A DNA stretch of 64,000 nt from Microbacterium sp. LWS13-1.2 (GCF_040144835.1 NZ_CP151632.1:3906001-3970000), one strand, 5' to 3'; shown: positions 8,480 through 18,407, counted from the stretch's first letter. The notes: generated by a model from the sequence alone, not told the origin. Translations and numbers: made by a program.

Positions 8480-9562
8480 ATGGACGCAGCCTCGACCACG
8501 CGCGACGAACGGCTCCGGTCCCATCGTCTGAGCGCTCCCGCGCGGAGCGTCGCGGACACCGCGCGCCACATGCTGGCGACGCAGGGCCAGGAGTTCTGGG
8601 GCGGGCGCTGGGCGCTGGCGGCCCGCACGAGCGGCCGGACCACGATCCGCGACGTGGATGCGGCGTTCGACGGCGGCGATATCGTGCGGTCGTGGACCAT
8701 GCGGGGAACGATCCACGTCATCCCCGCCGAAGACCTCGCGTGGGTGCTGTCCATCACGGGGGAGCGGCAGCGTCGGCAGGCGGCGGCCGTGCACCGCGCG
8801 GAGGGCATCGACGGGCCGGAGCTCGACCAGGCCGAGGCGGCCGTGCGCGCCGCCCTCGGCGGCGGCAACCGCCTGACGCGCAAGGAGCTCTTCGAGGTGC
8901 TCGAGCTCGCGGGTGTCTCGACCGCCAAGCAGCGCGGCTATCATCTGCTCGTCGCGCTGTCGCTGCGCGGAGTGGTGTGCCAGGGACCTGTCGTGCCACG
9001 CGAGAGCGGTCCGACCCGCGAGCAGTACCTCGTGCTCGTCGACGAGTGGGTGCGCGAGCCGGCGACGCCGGGTGATCCGCTCGCAGAGTACTTCTTCCGC
9101 TTCATCGCCTCGCACGGGCCGGCAGGCGCCCGGGACTTCGCCTGGTGGTCGTCGCTGCCGCTCGGGACCGCCCGCAGCGCGGCGGAGGCGGCATCCGATC
9201 GCCTGGTCGTCGTGGGCGACGAACCCGAGCCGCAGTACATCGTCGCGGGCAAGCGACCCAGGCTCGTGCCGACCGCGCCCCAGGTCGTCGCGCTCCCGCC
9301 GTTCGAGGAGTACTACATCTCGTACGCCGATCGCACGGTCCCGTGCGCGCCGGAGTTCCTGACCGCCATCGGTCCGAGCATGAACGGGATCGTGCGGCCG
9401 ATCATCGTGGCCCGCGGCCAGATCGTGGGTGTCTGGACCCACTCGGTCGCCGTCGGACGCCACGCCGACGATCCGATCCCCGAGCTGTTCACCGCCGAGC
9501 TGTCGACCGACGAGGAAGTCGCGGCCGCGCTCGACCGCTACCGCAACTTCATCACTGCCTAG
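8480..9562 (+). CDS. Winged-helix DNA-binding domain protein (HTH_42, AlkX/YcaQ-related)
   Basis: A 360-residue protein of the HTH_42 superfamily, which includes the DNA glycosylases AlkZ and YcaQ/AlkX that unhook interstrand crosslinks. The diagnostic segment SWTMRGTIHVIPAEDLAWVL lies near residues 75-95. The C-terminal part has PFEEYYISYADR and a beta-rich end. Many actinobacterial members of this branch have not been tested, so glycosylase activity is inferred from family only. The start at ATG 8480 has no clear Shine-Dalgarno site; a -10-like CATGAT lies 6 bases upstream, which would fit a leaderless message. Confidence 0.75.
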   Translation: MDAASTTRDERLRSHRLSAPARSVADTARHMLATQGQEFWGGRWALAARTSGRTTIRDVDAAFDGGDIVRSWTMRGTIHVIPAEDLAWVLSITGERQRRQAAAVHRAEGIDGPELDQAEAAVRAALGGGNRLTRKELFEVLELAGVSTAKQRGYHLLVALSLRGVVCQGPVVPRESGPTREQYLVLVDEWVREPATPGDPLAEYFFRFIASHGPAGARDFAWWSSLPLGTARSAAEAASDRLVVVGDEPEPQYIVAGKRPRLVPTAPQVVALPPFEEYYISYADRTVPCAPEFLTAIGPSMNGIVRPIIVARGQIVGVWTHSVAVGRHADDPIPELFTAELSTDEEVAAALDRYRNFITA

Positions 9563-9564
9563 CG

Positions 9565-9584
9565 CCCTTCGACAGGCTCAGGGG
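9565..9584. repeat. Short inverted repeat CCCTTCGACAGGCTCAGGGG
   Basis: One copy of a short imperfect palindrome (CCCTTCGACAGGCTCAGGG), a sequence I know as recurring between genes in several actinobacteria and other high-GC bacteria. It lies between the convergent ends of the HTH_42 gene and ramB and could serve as a transcription end for both. Confidence 0.6.
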
Positions 9585-9595
9585 CCGGGCTCTCG

Positions 9596-11032
9596 TCAGG
9601 CATGGCGATCGAGGAAGTCGTAGACCTCGTTGTCGTCGACGCCGGGGAACGCCCCGCGGGGGAGCGGCGAGAACATCTGCATGTGCACGCGCGCGCTCGG
9701 CCATGCTTTACCCGACCAGCGCTCCGAGACGTCCGAGGCGACGCGTCGACAGCACGACTCGTCGGGGCAGGTGGAGGTGGCGCGCTTCTGCGTCTCGCGT
9801 CCGCGGAACCACCGCGCGTCGTCGAAGGGCACTCCGACGGTGATCGAGAACTCGCCCGCCGAGGTGCTGCCGGTCTGCGTCGAGCACCAGTAGGTGCCCG
9901 CGGGGGTGTCGGTGTACTGGTAGTGCTCGGTCGTCCGGTTCTGCTCCGAGAACGCGGCGCGCGCCGAGAACCTGCGGCAGGCGATCTGCCCGTCGACAGC
10001 GCCGGTGACGTCCATCGGCAGGGGCAGGTCGTCGTTCTCGTAGACGCGCGAGATGGCTCCCGAACCGTCGACTCGGAGGAAGTGCAGCTTGATCCCCAGG
10101 TGGTGGGTCGCGAGGTTGGTCAGGCGCATGCCCGCCGCCTCGTGGGTCACACCGAACGCGTCGCGGAAGTCCTCGACTGCGAGGTTGCGGTCCTTCTTGG
10201 CCTGCTGGAGGAACGCGACCGACGCGGTCTCGGGCATGAGGCAGCACGCCGCGTAGTAGTTGATCTCGAGTCGCTGCTGCAGGAAGTCGGCGTAGTCGGT
10301 CGGGCGCTTGTGCCCGAGCAGGCGGTGCGCCATCGCCTGCAGTGCCATCGATCGCAGGCCATGACCGCCGGGGATGGATGCCGGAGGCAGATAGATGCGG
10401 CCGTGCTCGAGGTCCGTCACCGAGCGGGTCGAGTGCGGCAGGTCGTTGACGTAGATGAGTTCGAAGCCGAGCTTCTCGGCCATGATGCTGACGGTGCGGT
10501 GGGTGAGCGCACCCGAGACGTGCCCGGCCGACTTGAGCTGCTTCTCGGCGAGCTTCTCGATCTCGGGCAGGTAGTTGTCGCGCGCGCGCATCATGAGACG
10601 CAACTCGGTGTTGGCGCGACGCGCCTCCTCGGGAGTCGCGATGGCCTCGCGCTCCCGGCGCTGTAGCTCGCGGTGCAGGCCCAAGACCGACTCGAGCGTG
10701 TCGTCGCTGATACCCTTCGACACCTTGATCGGCGGCACGCCCAGCTGGCGGAAGACCGAACTGGTCTGCGCGCGCTGGAGCTCGATCTCGAGCGCCGCCC
10801 GCCGGTTCGGTGGCTCGGTCGACAGGAGCTCGGCCACATCGACGCCGGTGGCGGTGGCGATCGCCTGGAGCAGCGAGAGCTTCGGCTCGCGCTTGCCGTT
10901 CTCGATGAGGCTGAGCTGGCTTCCGGCGACGCCGACCAGGGCTCCGAGCTCATCCAGGGTGTAGTCGTGGGCGAGACGATGATGGCGGATGCGGTGGCCC
11001 AGGGTCGACAGTTCCAGGGAGGTGGGGGGCAT
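9596..11032 (-). CDS. ramB: RamB-type XRE/IrrE-domain transcriptional regulator
   Basis: A 478-residue regulator. Residues about 10-70 form an XRE helix-turn-helix ([22 protein letters not shown]). The middle has an ImmA/IrrE-like domain, with AHRLLGH as a shortened metallopeptidase-like helix, and the C-terminus carries the short-chain-fatty-acid regulator domain with several cysteines ([10 protein letters not shown]). The architecture matches Corynebacterium glutamicum RamB, which controls acetate and carbon metabolism genes. The start ATG 11032 begins at the domain border; AAGGA directly abuts it, an unusually short spacing, so an upstream in-frame start (near 11095) cannot be excluded. 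It is divergent from pckG with 140 bases between, which makes pckG a likely target. Confidence 0.85.
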   Translation of the reverse strand: MPPTSLELSTLGHRIRHHRLAHDYTLDELGALVGVAGSQLSLIENGKREPKLSLLQAIATATGVDVAELLSTEPPNRRAALEIELQRAQTSSVFRQLGVPPIKVSKGISDDTLESVLGLHRELQRREREAIATPEEARRANTELRLMMRARDNYLPEIEKLAEKQLKSAGHVSGALTHRTVSIMAEKLGFELIYVNDLPHSTRSVTDLEHGRIYLPPASIPGGHGLRSMALQAMAHRLLGHKRPTDYADFLQQRLEINYYAACCLMPETASVAFLQQAKKDRNLAVEDFRDAFGVTHEAAGMRLTNLATHHLGIKLHFLRVDGSGAISRVYENDDLPLPMDVTGAVDGQIACRRFSARAAFSEQNRTTEHYQYTDTPAGTYWCSTQTGSTSAGEFSITVGVPFDDARWFRGRETQKRATSTCPDESCCRRVASDVSERWSGKAWPSARVHMQMFSPLPRGAFPGVDDNEVYDFLDRHA

Positions 11033-11172
11033 TCCTTGATGGTAGCGAAAGAATCGCGACTCTTGACGCGAGATTTCGTGGGAAGAGGCATCCATCAGGG
11101 CCGAAAGTAGAGGAAGAGCACGAAGCTGCATCGTCGAACCATCCGACGGTCGAATCAACGAGGAGCGACACC

Positions 11173-13071
11173 ATGGCCCTTGCCGACATCTTCACCCGGA
11201 CCGAAGGCTCCGCTTCCACCGCGCGTCCCGCTGCCACACCGAACGGCACCACGCGGGCGTATGGCGAAGTGCCGACCGTTCAGGGCGAGGGCATGGTCGC
11301 ACTGCGCGCGTGGGTTGATGAGGTCGCTGCGCTGACCCGGCCCGCTCGTGTGCACTGGGTCGATGGTTCGCGGGCGGAGAACGACGCGCTGCTGCGTGAG
11401 ATGGTCGACGAGGGCAAGCTCATCAAGCTCAACCCCGAGTGGCGCCCGGGCTCCTACCTGGCACGGTCGCATCCCAGTGATGTCGCTCGCACCGAGGGGC
11501 GCACGTTCATCGCGTCCGAGCGTGAGGAGGATGCCGGCCCGACGAACAATTGGGTAGCGCCGGACGAGATCCGCGCGACGATCACGCCGCTGTTCGAGGG
11601 TTCGATGGTCGGCCGCACGATGTACGTCGTGCCGTTCTCGATGGGCCCCGTCGGCGGGCCGCTCTCGCACATCGGTGTGCAGGTCACCGACAGTGCCTAC
11701 GCCGTCACCTCGATCGGCATCATGACGCGCGTGGGCACCGCCGTGCTGCGCGAGATCGCCGGCGGCGCCGCCTGGGTCAAGACCGTGCACACGGTCGGCG
11801 CGCCGCTGCAGCCGGGCCAGGCCGACGTGGCGTGGCCCTGCAACGACGAGAAGTACATCGTGCATTTCCCCGACACCCTCGAGGTCTGGTCGTACGGGTC
11901 GGGCTACGGCGGCAACGCGATCCTCGCGAAGAAGTGCTTCGCCCTGCGCATCGCCTCGGTGATCGGCCGCGACGAGGGCTGGCTCGCCGAGCACATGCTG
12001 CTCATCCGCGTGATCGACCCCGCGGGACGCGCCTACCATCTCGCCGCGGCCTTCCCCTCGGCGTGTGGCAAGACGAACCTCGCGATGCTCCGCCCGACGA
12101 TCCCCGGCTGGCGCGTCGAGACCCTCGGCGACGACATCGCGTGGCTGCGTCCGGGTGAGGACGGCCGCCTGTGGGCGATCAACCCCGAGGCGGGGTTCTT
12201 CGGCGTCGCGCCGGGCACCGGCGCCTCGACCAACGTGACCGCGGTCGAGACGCTCTGGGGCAACACGATCTTCACGAACGTCGCGCTGCGCCCCGACGGC
12301 GACGTCTGGTGGGAAGGCCTGACCGACGAGCCGCCGGCAGAGCTCACCGACTGGCAGGGCAACCCCTGGACACCGGCATCCGGTCGCCCCGCCGCCCACC
12401 CGAACTCGCGCTTCACCGTCGCCGCCGCGCAGTGCCCGCAGATCGCCGACGACTGGGACGCCCCACAGGGCGTGCCGCTCGACGCCATCCTCTTCGGCGG
12501 GCGCCGCGCCACCAACGTGCCGCTCGTCGTCGAGGCGACCGACTGGACCCACGGCGTCTTCATGGGCTCGAACGTCTCGTCCGAACGCACCGCGGCCGCC
12601 GAGGGCACCGTCGGCGAACTGCGCCGCGACCCGTTCGCCATGCTGCCGTTCTGCGGCTACAACATGGCCGACTACTTCGCCCACTGGCTGAAAGTCGGGC
12701 ACAAGCTGCGGTTCGATCGCGCGCCCCGCGTGTTCCAGGTCAACTGGTTCCGCAAGGGCACGGACGGACGCTTCCTGTGGCCCGGCTTCGGCGACAACTC
12801 GCGCGTGATCGACTGGATCATCCGCCGCATCGAGGGCGAGGTCGGCGCGATCGACAGCCCCATCGGCCGCCTCCCGCACACCGAGGACCTCAACCTCGGG
12901 GGCACCGACGTGACCCAGACCGACCTCGACGAGCTGTTCGCCGTCGACCCGCAGCTCTGGCTGCAAGAGGCCGACCTCACCGAGGAGTTCTACCGCACCT
13001 TCGAGGGACGCGTCCCCGCCCCCCTCTGGGCCGAACTCGCCGCCCTGCGGTACCGCCTGCAACGCGCCTGA
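11173..13071 (+). CDS. pckG: Phosphoenolpyruvate carboxykinase (GTP)
   Basis: Converts oxaloacetate and GTP to phosphoenolpyruvate, the entry step of gluconeogenesis from TCA intermediates. The 632 residues match the GTP-type family. The P-loop reads FPSACGKTN near residue 295, and the oxaloacetate-binding segment includes [16 protein letters not shown]. The start ATG 11173 has GAGGAG 6 bases upstream. The ramB-like gene lies divergent. Together with glpD/glpK and sdh in this window it links glycerol and organic-acid use to sugar synthesis. A strong hairpin follows the stop. Confidence 0.97.
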   Translation: MALADIFTRTEGSASTARPAATPNGTTRAYGEVPTVQGEGMVALRAWVDEVAALTRPARVHWVDGSRAENDALLREMVDEGKLIKLNPEWRPGSYLARSHPSDVARTEGRTFIASEREEDAGPTNNWVAPDEIRATITPLFEGSMVGRTMYVVPFSMGPVGGPLSHIGVQVTDSAYAVTSIGIMTRVGTAVLREIAGGAAWVKTVHTVGAPLQPGQADVAWPCNDEKYIVHFPDTLEVWSYGSGYGGNAILAKKCFALRIASVIGRDEGWLAEHMLLIRVIDPAGRAYHLAAAFPSACGKTNLAMLRPTIPGWRVETLGDDIAWLRPGEDGRLWAINPEAGFFGVAPGTGASTNVTAVETLWGNTIFTNVALRPDGDVWWEGLTDEPPAELTDWQGNPWTPASGRPAAHPNSRFTVAAAQCPQIADDWDAPQGVPLDAILFGGRRATNVPLVVEATDWTHGVFMGSNVSSERTAAAEGTVGELRRDPFAMLPFCGYNMADYFAHWLKVGHKLRFDRAPRVFQVNWFRKGTDGRFLWPGFGDNSRVIDWIIRRIEGEVGAIDSPIGRLPHTEDLNLGGTDVTQTDLDELFAVDPQLWLQEADLTEEFYRTFEGRVPAPLWAELAALRYRLQRA

Positions 13072-13101
13072 CCTCGGCGGACTCCCGTTCCACGAAGAGC
13101 G

Positions 13102-13138
13102 GATGCCCCGGCCTCACCTGTGCGGTGGCCGGGGCATC
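13102..13138 (+). terminator. Terminator-like hairpin after pckG, inverted GGATGCC/GGCATC arms
   Basis: Arms GATGCCCCGGCC (13102-13113) and GGCCGGGGCATC (13127-13138) pair perfectly around a 13-base loop, 30 bases after the pckG stop. It is followed only by a mixed CATTCGTCG, without a long T run. It could act for either strand, since the ABC exporter gene on the other strand also ends nearby. Confidence 0.75.
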
Positions 13139-13215
13139 ATTCGTCGAACCGGTTCATGTGGGCGCCGAGGGGGGGCGGCAGGGGTAGCGGCTGCGGCGAC
13201 CGCGAGGCGGGCCGC

Positions 13216-15219
13216 TCAGACCAGCAGCTGGTGCTTCGCGAGCTCGCGGTAGAGCGGCGTCGTCCGCACCAGTTCGGAGTGCGTGCCCTGCCCGACGACC
13301 TGGCCGTGGTCCATGACGACGATGTGGTCGCTGTCGACGACGGTCGAGAGGCGATGCGCGATCACGATGAGCGTGCGGCCGGCGGCGACCGCGTCGATCG
13401 CCTCGCGCATCCGCTGCTCGTTGAGCCCGTCGAGCGACGAGGTCGACTCGTCCAACAGCAGGATCGGGGGAGCGGCCAGCAGCGCCCGCGCGATCGCGAG
13501 ACGCTGGCGCTCGCCGCCCGAGAGCATGACGCCCGACTCGCCCACCGGAGCGTCGACGCCGAGCGGGTTGCGGTCGAGCACGTCGCCGAGATTCACGGCG
13601 CGCAGCACCGCATCGCACTCGGCATCCGACGCTTCGGGCGACGCCAGTCGCAGGTTGTCGCCGATCGTCCCGGCGAGGGTCGGGGCGTCCTGCTCGACAT
13701 AGCCGAGCTGTGCGCGCAGTGCGTCGCGGTCGAGAGCCCGCACGTCGGTGCCGTCCAGCAGGATGGCGCCGTCCGTCGGGTCGTAGAAGCGCTCTATGAG
13801 CGCGAGGGTCGTGCTCTTGCCGGCGCCCGACGGGCCGACGAGCGCGACGCGCGCACCCCGCGGCACCGAGAACGACACGCCCCGCAGCACGTCGGCATCG
13901 GCGGAGGCGGATGCCGCGGCATCCGTCCGCCCTTCCGCCTGAGCAGGTGCTGACTCGTCGCCGAGCGCGATGGTGGACGTGTCGACGTGGGCGCTCTCGA
14001 GCACCGCGCGCGCCTCGGACTCCGCCTTGCGACGCGCCTCGACGACGTTCTCGGGGTAGCGGAACCGTACGTCGCGGAACTCGATCGCCGCCTGGACGGC
14101 GGCATGCGAGCCAGACGGCGTCTCGGCCGCGCGCACCCGGGCAGCGACCTCGGCGTCGCTCTGCGACTCGGTCGGCAGGTCCAGCACCTCCTGGATACGG
14201 CCCAAGGCGCCGAGCGCCTGGCTCACCGACGTGATCGCGCCGAAGAACGAGCCGAGAGGCGCGATCAGCATGAACAGGAACATGATGAAGGTCACGAGGC
14301 TGGCGATCGACAGCGCACCGGTCGCGACGCGGAAGCCGCCGAGACCGATCACAACCAGCAGCGAGACCTGCAGCGCGATGCCGGCGATCGGCACGACGAG
14401 CGCCGACACCTTGGCGATGCGGACGCCGACGGTGTAGGCATCCGTCGCCTGCGCGGTGACCGACTCGACCTCGCGGTCCGTCGCACCCGACGCGCGCACC
14501 GTGCGGATCGACCCGACGGCGCGCTCGACACCCGAGGCGAGCGCGCCCACCTTCTCCTGCTGCTCTGTGGACGCGGTCCGGATGCGGCCGCTCAGAGTCA
14601 CGACTCCGAGCACCGAGATGCCGATCACGAGCACGATGATCCCGAGCAGCACCGGATCGATGAGCGCCATCGCGATCAGGGCGCCGGCGAACAGCAGTGC
14701 GTTGCCGATGGAGTCGGCGAGGCCCTGGGTGAGCGCGGCGTAGAGGAGGGTCGTGTCGCTGCCGACGCGCGAAACGATGTCGCCGGTGCGACGCGCGTCG
14801 AACTCGCTGATCGGCAGATGCAGGATGCGGGCGATGAGCCGGCGTCGGCTGGAGTACACGACGGCAGTGCCGGTGCGCTGCAGCAAGTAGTGCTGCCAGC
14901 CCGAGATGAGCGACGAGAGCAGCACGAACCCGACGAGCGCCCAGATCAGAACGCCGAGGTCGAGATTGTCCTGCACCCGGGTGATGACCTCGCCCACGAG
15001 CAGCGGCTGCACCAGCGACGTGCCCGCGCTCAGGATGCTGAGCACGACCACCACAGCGAGAGTGCGCTTGTGCTCGAAGAGGTAGGGCAGCAGCTGCCCG
15101 AAGCTCGCGCGCGGGCCTTCCTGGTTCTTGCCGCGCCGCCCGCGTCCGCGCGAAGGGCGCGGGGAGGACGCCGCGGGGGATGCGGCGGCGAGGGCTTCGT
15201 CGAGTTCGGCGGAGGGCAT
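13216..15219 (-). CDS. ABC multidrug exporter half-transporter (fused membrane and ATPase domains)
   Basis: A 667-residue half-transporter. After a basic N-terminus (SRGRGRRGKN) come six membrane helices of the type I exporter fold, then an ATPase domain with Walker A GPSGAGKST, signature LSGGERQR and Walker B ILLLDESTSSLD followed by the H-loop histidine in VIAHRLS. The family includes LmrA/MsbA-like drug and lipid exporters; homodimerisation is expected because no partner is adjacent. An insertion of about 60 residues before the ATPase domain is rich in Ala and Asp. The start ATG 15219 has GAGG upstream. It follows the small HTH gene by 26 bases, and both are probably transcribed from the promoter with the GTCAAC palindromes. 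Confidence 0.92.
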   Translation of the reverse strand: MPSAELDEALAAASPAASSPRPSRGRGRRGKNQEGPRASFGQLLPYLFEHKRTLAVVVVLSILSAGTSLVQPLLVGEVITRVQDNLDLGVLIWALVGFVLLSSLISGWQHYLLQRTGTAVVYSSRRRLIARILHLPISEFDARRTGDIVSRVGSDTTLLYAALTQGLADSIGNALLFAGALIAMALIDPVLLGIIVLVIGISVLGVVTLSGRIRTASTEQQEKVGALASGVERAVGSIRTVRASGATDREVESVTAQATDAYTVGVRIAKVSALVVPIAGIALQVSLLVVIGLGGFRVATGALSIASLVTFIMFLFMLIAPLGSFFGAITSVSQALGALGRIQEVLDLPTESQSDAEVAARVRAAETPSGSHAAVQAAIEFRDVRFRYPENVVEARRKAESEARAVLESAHVDTSTIALGDESAPAQAEGRTDAAASASADADVLRGVSFSVPRGARVALVGPSGAGKSTTLALIERFYDPTDGAILLDGTDVRALDRDALRAQLGYVEQDAPTLAGTIGDNLRLASPEASDAECDAVLRAVNLGDVLDRNPLGVDAPVGESGVMLSGGERQRLAIARALLAAPPILLLDESTSSLDGLNEQRMREAIDAVAAGRTLIVIAHRLSTVVDSDHIVVMDHGQVVGQGTHSELVRTTPLYRELAKHQLLV

Positions 15220-15245
15220 GGGTGTACCTCGTTCGTGAAGGGGGC

Positions 15246-15461
15246 TTACCTTCGACCGTACTTCTTGTGGACGGCCTGTCTGCTCACGCCCAGGGCGCTC
15301 GCGATCGCCTGCCACGACAAGCCGAGGTTGCGGGCCTTGCGCACCTGCACCTCTTCGGCGCGAGCGAGCTCGCGGCGGACCTCGGCGAGACGGTGCAGTT
15401 CGGCGAGCGGCTCGCGCGCGTCCGATGCGCCGATCAGGGTGCGCAGGTCGTCACCGCTCAT
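15246..15461 (-). CDS. Small helix-turn-helix protein, probable regulator of the exporter operon
   Basis: A 71-residue protein. The N-terminal half is an amphipathic, charged helix (residues 15-45, RLAEVRRELARAEEVQVRKA) likely to dimerise. The C-terminal half is a helix-turn-helix, LSWQAIASALGVSRQAVHKKY. It sits directly upstream of the ABC exporter on the same strand. Two identical perfect palindromes lie 50-95 bases upstream of its start codon. By arrangement it is the likely autoregulator and regulator of the exporter. Related small HTH proteins are common in Micrococcales but I do not know a characterised one. An alternative start, still in frame, lies at 15506. Confidence 0.75.
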   Translation of the reverse strand: MSGDDLRTLIGASDAREPLAELHRLAEVRRELARAEEVQVRKARNLGLSWQAIASALGVSRQAVHKKYGRR

Positions 15462-15511
15462 CGCATCGCCTCTCGTTTCGCAGACGGATGTTGCGGGCCG
15501 CAGCATCCGTC

Positions 15512-15527
15512 GTCAACCGTAGTTGAC
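15512..15527. promoter_or_regulatory. Operator palindrome GTCAAC-CGTA-GTTGAC
   Basis: Perfect 6-bp inverted arms around 4 bases, upstream of the small HTH gene. Identical arms recur at 15540, with centres 28 bases apart. The GTTGACA at its right end, read on the plus strand, also resembles a -35 element, so the site may overlap promoters in either direction. Confidence 0.7.
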
Positions 15528-15539
15528 AGGCCTCGTGCC

Positions 15540-15555
15540 GTCAACTCACGTTGAC
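15540..15555. promoter_or_regulatory. Operator palindrome GTCAAC-TCAC-GTTGAC
   Basis: Second perfect copy of the same 16-bp palindrome. Two identical arms with unrelated spacers in an otherwise unconstrained intergenic stretch strongly suggest a protein-binding site, most simply for the adjacent HTH protein. Confidence 0.7.
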
Positions 15556-15591
15556 GCATCCTGCGCCGCCCGTCCCGGCCTCACCATCCCG

Positions 15592-15652
15592 GTTCACTTG
15601 CGCTGGACGTGCGCCGCGCCCGGCGGGTCGCGTACGCATAGCGCAAGTGAAC
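15592..15652. repeat. 61-bp element with inverted GTTCACTTGCGC arms
   Basis: GTTCACTTGCGC (15592-15603) and GCGCAAGTGAAC (15641-15652) are perfect 12-bp inverted arms around a 37-base GC-rich middle. It has the same plan as the other extragenic palindromes in this window but an unrelated sequence; only one copy is seen here. It lies between the divergent small HTH gene and the ABC-2 operon. Confidence 0.75.
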
Positions 15653-15715
15653 GGGTCGGTGAGGGGAGCAGCAGGCGCGCTGTGCGGTGTCGGAGCGGGG
15701 GGTTAGTGTGGTGCG

Positions 15716-16657
15716 GTGCCTGCCCCCGTGATCACCGCTGAGAACCTCGTCAAGGCCTACAAGGTCAAAGGCAAGCCCGACTTCCTCGCCGTCGACGGCC
15801 TGTCGTTCGAGGTCGCGCCCGGAGAGTCGTTCGGCCTGCTCGGCCCCAACGGCGCCGGCAAGTCCACGACGATGAAGATGGTCGGCGCTGTCTCGACCCG
15901 CACGGGCGGCGAGCTGTCGATCCTCGGGCTCGATCCCGACCGCTACGGACCCGAGATCCGCTCGCGCCTGGGAGTCGTGCCGCAGCAGGACAACCTCGAC
16001 GGTGAGCTCAACGCGCGCGAGAACCTCTACATCTACGGCCGCTACTTCGGGCTGCCCGGCAAGGTGTGCCACCAGAAGGCCGACGAGCTGCTGGCGTTCG
16101 CCCAGCTCGAAGACAAGGCGAAGAGCAAGGTCGAGCAGCTCTCCGGCGGCATGAAGCGCCGCCTCACGATCGCGCGCGGCCTCATCAACGACCCGCGCAT
16201 CCTCCTGCTCGACGAGCCGACGACGGGCCTCGACCCGCAGGCGCGCCACGTGCTGTGGGACCGCCTGTTCCGGCTGAAGGAGCGCGGCACGACGCTGGTG
16301 CTCACGACGCACTACATGGACGAGGCCGAGCAGCTCTGCGACCGGCTCATCGTCGTCGACAAGGGCCGCATCATGGCCGAGGGCACCCCCGCCTCGCTCA
16401 TCCGCGAGCACTCCAGCCGCGAGGTGCTCGAGGTGCGCTTCGGCTCGGAGCGCAACGAGCAGGTCGCACCGCAGCTCGCGGGCATCGGCGAACGCGTCGA
16501 GGTCCTGCCCGACCGCATCCTGGTCTACGCCCACGACGGCGAGGCGGCCCTCGAGACGGTGACGCAGCGTGGGCTGACGCCGATCACGTCGCTCGTGCGG
16601 CGCTCCAGCCTCGAGGACGTGTTCCTGCGCCTCACCGGAAGGTCGCTGATCGAATGA
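15716..16657 (+). CDS. ABC transporter ATP-binding protein (DrrA/NodI type)
   Basis: The 313-residue ATPase of an ABC-2 type exporter. Walker A is GPNGAGKST, the signature is LSGGMKRRL and Walker B is ILLLDEPTTGLD, followed by THYMDEAEQL typical of the DrrA/NodI branch; a C-terminal tail of about 90 residues is also usual for that branch. The GTG at 15716 has no Shine-Dalgarno site, but TAGTGT lies about 8 bases upstream, so the message is probably leaderless. Its stop overlaps the next gene by 4 bases (ATGA). With the two following permeases it forms a complete exporter whose substrate is unknown. Confidence 0.92.
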   Translation: MPAPVITAENLVKAYKVKGKPDFLAVDGLSFEVAPGESFGLLGPNGAGKSTTMKMVGAVSTRTGGELSILGLDPDRYGPEIRSRLGVVPQQDNLDGELNARENLYIYGRYFGLPGKVCHQKADELLAFAQLEDKAKSKVEQLSGGMKRRLTIARGLINDPRILLLDEPTTGLDPQARHVLWDRLFRLKERGTTLVLTTHYMDEAEQLCDRLIVVDKGRIMAEGTPASLIREHSSREVLEVRFGSERNEQVAPQLAGIGERVEVLPDRILVYAHDGEAALETVTQRGLTPITSLVRRSSLEDVFLRLTGRSLIE

Positions 16658-17583
16658 CCTCCGTTCCCGAAGACGCTCCGCCCGCCGGCGAGCCAGGCGA
16701 GTCACGGATGCCGCGGCCCGGCAGCGCGCCGGCCGCCACGTCCACGCAGCTCTCGCTCGACGAACTGCGCGCCGAGGCGATGCAGTGGGGACGCAAGCCC
16801 CGCGCATTCGGCACGTGGTACGTCACCGAGCACATGGTGCGCGCGATGCGCGCATACGGCTGGACGATCGTGGTCGGCGCCCTCGGGCAGCCGATCCTGT
16901 ACCTGCTGGGCCTCGCAGTGGGACTTGCCGCCCTCATCGACGCGCCCATCTCGCAGAACGGCGTCGAGGTGTCGTACCTCGTGTTCGTGGCGCCGGCGCT
17001 GCTGATGACCGCGGCGATCTCGGTGGCGTCCGAGGAGTTCTCGTACCCGGTGATCGCCGGTTTCAAGTGGCGTCGCTACTTCTTCGGCTTCAGCGCCTCG
17101 GCGCTGTCGCCGGGGCAGATCGCCGGCGGCGTCGTCGCCGGCGCGTCCGCGCGCATCATCGTCGTCGTGGTCGCGTACTACCTGTTCCTGTGGCTCTTCC
17201 AGGCCGTGCCGGACCCGGCGACCGGCTGGCTCACGATACCGATCGGACTGCTCGCGGGCCTCGCCTTCGGCATCCCGTACATGGCCTACGCCGCGTCGAT
17301 CACCGACGACAAGGGCCAGGTCGCGCTCGTGCAGCGCTTCATCTTCATGCCGATGTTCCTGTTCTCGGGCACCTTCTACCCGCTGGCCACCCTGCCGCTG
17401 TGGCTGCAGTGGATCGGTTGGGTCTCGCCGCTGTGGCACGCGACCGAGCTCGGCCGTATCGCCACCTACGGCATGCCGGTCGATCCGTTCGCGATCGCGA
17501 TCCACGTCGGGTATCTGCTGTTGCTGTCGATCGGCGGGTACGTCATCGGTCGCCGCATCTTCCAGAGGAGGCTCGGCGCATGA
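16654..17583 (+). CDS. ABC-2 type permease, first subunit
   Basis: A 309-residue membrane protein. A cytoplasmic N-terminal segment of about 70 residues rich in Pro/Glu precedes six hydrophobic segments (for example GWTIVVGALGQPILYLLGL and the pair around LIGLLAGLAFGIPYMAY). The motif FMPMFLFSGTFYPL is characteristic of the NodJ/ABC-2 permease family. The ATG overlaps the stop of the ATPase gene and its own stop overlaps the second permease, so translation is coupled. The two permeases are diverged paralogues and probably form a heterodimer. Confidence 0.9.
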   Translation: MTSVPEDAPPAGEPGESRMPRPGSAPAATSTQLSLDELRAEAMQWGRKPRAFGTWYVTEHMVRAMRAYGWTIVVGALGQPILYLLGLAVGLAALIDAPISQNGVEVSYLVFVAPALLMTAAISVASEEFSYPVIAGFKWRRYFFGFSASALSPGQIAGGVVAGASARIIVVVVAYYLFLWLFQAVPDPATGWLTIPIGLLAGLAFGIPYMAYAASITDDKGQVALVQRFIFMPMFLFSGTFYPLATLPLWLQWIGWVSPLWHATELGRIATYGMPVDPFAIAIHVGYLLLLSIGGYVIGRRIFQRRLGA

Positions 17584-18407
17584 CCGTCGCGACCGGAACC
17601 GAGACCGTGGTCACCCGTGCCGGCGGCGTGCGGGCGCTCTGGGCGGGCAACCCGCAGTCCGTCGTGCAGCGCGGTCTCATCGCCGCGCGCTCGTCGAGCT
17701 GGGCGGTCGTGCTGTCGGGCTTCTTCGAGCCGGTGTTCTACCTCGCCTCGATGGGGATCGGTCTCGGAGCCCTCATCGGCGACGTGCAGACCTCCAGCGG
17801 CATCGAGGTGCCGTACGCGGCCTTCATCGCACCCGCTCTGCTCGCCGTCTCGGCCATGAACGGCGCGATCTACGACTCCACGTGGAACGTGTTCTTCAAG
17901 CTCAACTACGGCAAGCTCTACGAGGGCATGCTCGCGACCTCGCTGGGGCCCCTCGACGTCGCGCTGGGAGAGATCCTCTACGCGCTGCTGCGCGGCCTGC
18001 TCTACGCCACCGGCTTCATGATCATCATGCAGATCCTCGGGCTGAACCTGGCCTGGACCGCCATCCTCGCGCTGCCCGCCGTGCTCCTCATCGCCTTCGG
18101 TTTCGCGAGCCTGGGCATGGCGGTCACGAGCTACATGAAGACGTTCCAGCAGATGGACTGGATCAACTTCGTGCTGCTGCCGATGTTCCTCTTCTCGGCG
18201 ACGCTGTACCCGATCACCATCTATCCCGAGTGGGTGCAGCACATCATCATGGCGTTCCCGCTGTGGCACGGCGTCGAGCTGGTGCGGGGCCTGACGACCG
18301 GCATCCTCACGCCCGAGATGTGGTGGCACGTGCTGTATTACGTCGTCATGATCGCGATCGGCCTCGTGTTCACGACGAAGCGCCTGCGCGCCCTTTTCCT
18401 CGACTGA
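17580..18407 (+). CDS. ABC-2 type permease, second subunit
   Basis: A 275-residue membrane protein with six predicted helices and the family segment LLPMFLFSATLYPI, matching the corresponding segment of the first permease. The N-terminus is shorter than in its partner, and the end reads TTKRLRALFLD. It is translated from an ATG overlapping the previous stop by 4 bases. It completes the ATPase-permease-permease operon, which ends in an almost perfect 41-base hairpin. Such NodIJ/DrrAB-like exporters carry lipids, oligosaccharides or drugs; the sequence does not decide which. Confidence 0.9.
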   Translation: MTVATGTETVVTRAGGVRALWAGNPQSVVQRGLIAARSSSWAVVLSGFFEPVFYLASMGIGLGALIGDVQTSSGIEVPYAAFIAPALLAVSAMNGAIYDSTWNVFFKLNYGKLYEGMLATSLGPLDVALGEILYALLRGLLYATGFMIIMQILGLNLAWTAILALPAVLLIAFGFASLGMAVTSYMKTFQQMDWINFVLLPMFLFSATLYPITIYPEWVQHIIMAFPLWHGVELVRGLTTGILTPEMWWHVLYYVVMIAIGLVFTTKRLRALFLD

